Below, one piece after another: positions 57,346 through 64,000 of a stretch of 64,000 nucleotides of DNA. The translations under genes and the position numbers were made by a program. This stretch comes from Pseudorasbora parva (lineage: Eukaryota > Chordata > Actinopteri > Cypriniformes > Gobionidae). The notes under the pieces were generated by a model. It was given only the letters and a program-made list of their open reading frames with translations, was not told where the DNA came from and made no database searches. How positions within the stretch are numbered: position 1 is the first letter of the stretch; every line of letters begins with the position of its first letter. Location of the stretch: positions 54,676,449-54,740,448 of the forward strand of contig NC_090175.1 of assembly GCF_024679245.1 (NCBI RefSeq), written 5' to 3'.

Positions 57346-59084
57346 TCATTATGTCTTTGAAAAGTAAACATATAAAACATGATTTCCAGCAGTGTTTCTC
57401 ACTACAGGTTTGTGTTTTGACTAACAGAGATTCATTGGGTTTGTCTCTGTTTCTGGCCAGAGTTAGGAATCTAATCTCATGATCTGGGAATTGTATGATC
57501 CATGTTATGTGGAATGTGCTCACACACCCATGAGTCTGATGTGACACTGATATACTGTATTAGGGAGAGCAGGGAGTGATTTAACTTTAAATGTCTGTGT
57601 TTCATTTGCTCTATCTGTCTCCAACTTTGATATAATATCCCCACATGTGTCTGGTTCAAATTAAGCTTGTTCTGAAACACGTCCCTAAACTGTGCAAATG
57701 AATATCAAGTATATTTGTTTTATAAATATTTATGTTTTGGGCTAAGTAGTTCTGGCTAAAAAAATAAAAAAAATAAGTTCTTTTCTGATTGTTATCTGAA
57801 TGTTCATAATCTCCAGTTTTGTTTTGTTTTACATTTTAAACCATTTTTTTCTTTCTTGATTATGCAAACATTAGGGGGATCATTACAGTTTAGATTTCTT
57901 TAAATTCTACTTTTGAAAGCTCTCTGAACATTTTGAAAACAGTAGTTCAATTTGAAAAAATGTAGATGCTAAAAGATGTTCTGCATTTAAATTATGTTTT
58001 TATGTTAATGTTTTGCAAACATTAGCAAAGATAACCAGAGAACTTTGAACAAACATTCTACTGTTGTTACTTAAAGAACATTTGTTCATAACTCTGAGAG
58101 AACCTTGCCACAACGTTAACTAAAGTTCAGAGAACGTTCCCTGTTAGCTGGGAGATGATGATGTTCATGTTTGATTTCAGCTCATTTCTGAATTGAGGAA
58201 AAGCACTGGATAAGACGAACACTTTACAAACGTACGTTCATTTGCTCACTTACGCCACACTCATAAAATGTGTAAATGTCATTGCATCAGATGCTAAAAG
58301 AATTACAAAAAAAAAATTATATCTGCAGACAAATGATGCTACAGCTTTTCAAGCTGAAGACAGGTCACATCACTCTTCCAGCCTAGCTACTTATAAAGCT
58401 GTTTAGCTGGTTTAGTTGATCGGTCACATAGTAATAGCCTCACAAGTGTCCATAATCCTTCTAAATCACTCCAGCTTCACCATCTTACTGGCCAGCTGAG
58501 ACCAACAAGCCAACTGAGGCTGGTTTCTCCAACTGCGAGTCATTTTTGTCTTCAAATCAGCTGGTGCTCCAGTGACTTTACTGGGCATATCAAGTCAGAT
58601 GTGCTCAAGATCCACTAACCAGTACGGCATAACCTGATTTTACCAAGTGCAACATGTTTCTGGATCAACATTCCAATCAACCAATCAGATTTGTGGGACA
58701 AGTCTACAGTTTATGTCAAGTTTAGGTTTAAAACCAGGGTTAGTCGCTTATCATTTCCTTCTGCTTTATTTATGACTAGGATTAAGTTTAGGTTTAGAGA
58801 CATGGTTATGATTAAACTTTCAGATATAAATTATGTTCCAGGATCAACAAAATATGTTGACAGAGGCATGCTTCTAACTTTGCAAAATTATGATACACGT
58901 CTTCATGTGCAACTGGTTTCTTATAATTTCAAATTGAACCAACTGTGAAATGTTTAGCATGAATAGTGCTTGCGTCATCATTCAAATAAAGGTCAAATGC
59001 ATCGGTATTTTGTATCTAATGCAGTTGCATTCAAACATTTTGAAGTATGACATAGTATAGCTTCAATGTCAAAATCTAGCCTCA
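57346..59084. other. Noncoding stretch
   Basis: 58020-58150 has 'agaacattt', 'aactaaagttcagagaacgttccctgttagctggg', a common fish dispersed repeat end. The rest shows no exon. Confidence 0.4.

Positions 59085-59130
<46 letters not shown>
59085..59130. repeat. (AC)n microsatellite
   Basis: A perfect AC run of about 23 units. Confidence 0.96.
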
Positions 59131-59131
<1 letters not shown>

Positions 59132-59187
59132 TCAACAGTTAATGCAAAAGCAAGGTCAAAATATTTACAGAAGTAAAAACTATTCAA

Positions 59188-59567
59188 TTAAAGGGATTGT
59201 TCAACCAAAATTGAAATTTACCCCATGATGTATTCACCCTCAAGCCATCCTAGGTGTATATTCAACTTTCTTTATAAGTTAAATATGAAAGGTGGTCTGC
59301 CGAAAGCTAGATATATTACTTTATAAAGTTTTAAATATGGATATTTTTCTCACATAAACTCATCGATTCACTTCAGAATCGGTCTGGAGCACTTTTAAAA
59401 AAGAAGGATGCACTTTTCAGGGCTTGCCATTATAAAGCATGGATTAGCCAGGACATGTTTTAAATATAATTTTAATTGGGTTCGCCTGAAAGAAGAATGT
59501 CATATACGCATGACTTTAGGGTGAGTAAAACATGCCCTAATTTTTGTTTTTGGGTGAACTATACCTT
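59188..59567. mobile_element. TTAA-type MITE, near full length
   Basis: TTAA (59188-59191) is followed by AGGGATTGTTCAACCAAAA. The inverse end TTTTTGGGTGAACTATACCT lies at 59547-59565. It is the same family as the fragment at 838-1050. The right TTAA is eroded. No open frame. Confidence 0.75.
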
Positions 59568-59680
59568 CTTTTTTTTCTTTTTTTTTTTTACTTGCTTTTG
59601 TTAATACAAAACTGAGTTGGACTTGCATGAGTATTCCTGCATGAGCTACTGTATATGATGCAACAGTATACAATAATATA

Positions 59681-60984
<1,304 letters not shown>

Positions 60985-61107
60985 GGTAAAACTTTATTAT
61001 GCATAGAGCAAATCCCACTCCTAACCCTAACCCTATACGTGCATGTAGTTATTATTAGACAGTAATAATATTGTAACACGGACACCTTGAAATAAAGTGT
61101 AACCCAC
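60985..61107. mobile_element. Short MITE fragment
   Basis: 'ggtaaaactttatt' at the left is mirrored by 'aaataaagtgtaaccc' at the right. The interior includes 'cctaaccctaaccctat'. It is related to 39418-39613. Confidence 0.6.
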
Positions 61108-61150
61108 CTTTGTGCCTTTCTGTTTATGTAATAGCAAATTAACATAAAGC

Positions 61151-61154
<4 letters not shown>

Positions 61155-61231
<77 letters not shown>
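61155..61231. repeat. (TG)n microsatellite
   Basis: A perfect TG run of about 38 units, roughly 260 bp inside intron 1 of the glypican gene. Confidence 0.97.
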
Positions 61232-61232
<1 letters not shown>

Positions 61233-61491
61233 GAATACAACTGTGGTGGTAAAAGTTTTCAAAGATCAAGTCACCAATTATTGAGCTTTTCTCATTCATT
61301 ATAGGCTAATCCCATGCCTGGGTTCACGTGTAAAGCGTTTACAAATCATCACTGATCAAGCCCATTCATGATCAATAGGACTTTAACCTTCTGCGTGAGC
61401 ACAAGCTGTTCTCCACCCGAGTGTAGGTTTGTAACATGTATGCAACAGTCCCGTTTTACTCAGAGTTTGGGTAATGTTGGCACCTCCTCAC

Positions 61492-61648
61492 CTGGTATCT
61501 CCTGATGTGGCACATTATGGAGACTGAAGCCTTTGGTCGTGAACGCCTGGCGGACATCGCTGCAGCTGCGCGATTTTACATCTCCAGCACATGACAGCGA
61601 CAACAGAAGCGATAAAGAAGTGAAAACCACGACAGGTGTCTTCAACAT
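61492..61648 (-). CDS. gpc6: Glypican (glypican-6-like) first coding exon
   Basis: Glypicans are GPI-anchored heparan sulfate proteoglycans at the cell surface that modulate Wnt, Hedgehog, FGF and BMP signalling. The minus-strand ATG at 61646-61648 has a purine at -3 (ggaggg-ATG). It starts a hydrophobic signal peptide (MLKTPVVVFTSLSLLLSLSC), then DVKSRSCSDVRQAF and KGFSLHNVPHQEIPG. This matches the conserved N-terminus of mature glypicans (DVKxRSCxxVRQA...KGFSLxxxPxQEIxG). Best resemblance from memory is glypican-6; glypican-1 or -4 is less likely. The exon ends after 52 codons plus one base at CAG|GTGAGG (last base 61492), a phase-1 donor at the point where the family's exon 1 ends before EHLRICP. 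The longer frame to 61696 starts at GTG and is not used. The rest of the gene lies to the left, outside or undetected. Confidence 0.82.
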
Positions 61649-62554
<906 letters not shown>

Positions 62555-62593
<39 letters not shown>

Positions 62594-62594
62594 C

Positions 62595-62666
<72 letters not shown>

Positions 62667-62667
62667 A
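62555..62667. repeat. (GAAA)n microsatellite
   Basis: About 28 GAAA units with one 'gcaa' variant near 62592. Confidence 0.97.
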
Positions 62668-62717
62668 ACCACACAGCCCAGTGGCCAATATCTGAATAGA
62701 GAAAACACGGACTGGAT
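62665..62717 (-). repeat. Small repeat with purine-tract tail, second copy
   Basis: 'gaaaccacacagcccagtgg' ... 'aaaacacggactggat' matches 62075-62130 (18 of the first 20 bases, then 16 of 16 at the end). Each copy directly abuts a purine microsatellite, GA in one case and GAAA in the other. Confidence 0.8.

Positions 62718-64000
<1,283 letters not shown>

Noticed and set aside
61019..61034. Telomere-like 'cctaaccctaaccctata'
   Set aside because: Only about two and a half units, at the expected place inside a known MITE interior. Not an interstitial telomere array.

Overview
The window looks like vertebrate, teleost DNA, most likely from a cyprinid (zebrafish/carp-like). It is AT-rich, gene-poor, full of long CA/GA/GAAA/GGAT/GATA microsatellites, and crowded with repeat classes common in such genomes: DIRS retroelements, hAT, Tc1/mariner and TTAA-target DNA elements. 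I inferred this from the bases alone; nothing was searched against a database.

Host gene. Only one host coding exon is convincing. The minus strand at 61492-61648 encodes a signal peptide followed by a glypican N-terminus (closest to glypican-6 from memory) and ends at a consensus CAG|GTGAGG splice donor. A CpG-rich 5' flank lies just upstream (61649-61970) and runs into a (GA)n tract. No second glypican exon was seen, so most or all of 1-61490 is probably intron 1 of this gene, read right to left.

Mobile DNA. (1) 6159-11528 is a structurally complete DIRS-type tyrosine-recombinase retrotransposon on the plus strand: gag, RT-RNaseH-methyltransferase-like and tyrosine recombinase frames, inverted terminal repeats, and an internal complementary region joining copies of both ends. 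(2) 26200-31898 is a second, broken DIRS element on the minus strand with very similar ITRs, its own internal complementary region and a ~121-bp minisatellite in its 5' part. It sits inside an older repeat (family A) whose other half continues to its right and carries a further 381-bp insertion. (3) A Tc1/mariner copy (23007-24081) sits inside another repeat (family B), which has a second, inverted copy near 49 kb. (4) Two hAT-type elements have 8-bp target duplications (4081-5033 and 53994-55678); the second carries a 32-bp GC-rich minisatellite and interrupts a THAP-like remnant. (5) Several elements are bounded by TTAA (17412-17842, 33515-35132, 41195-41940, 44822-45252); the one at 33.5-35.1 kb contains a THAP-domain reading frame.

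The rest is intronic or intergenic sequence with microsatellites, small tandem duplications and a few apparently single-copy, balanced-composition stretches that may be conserved noncoding elements.
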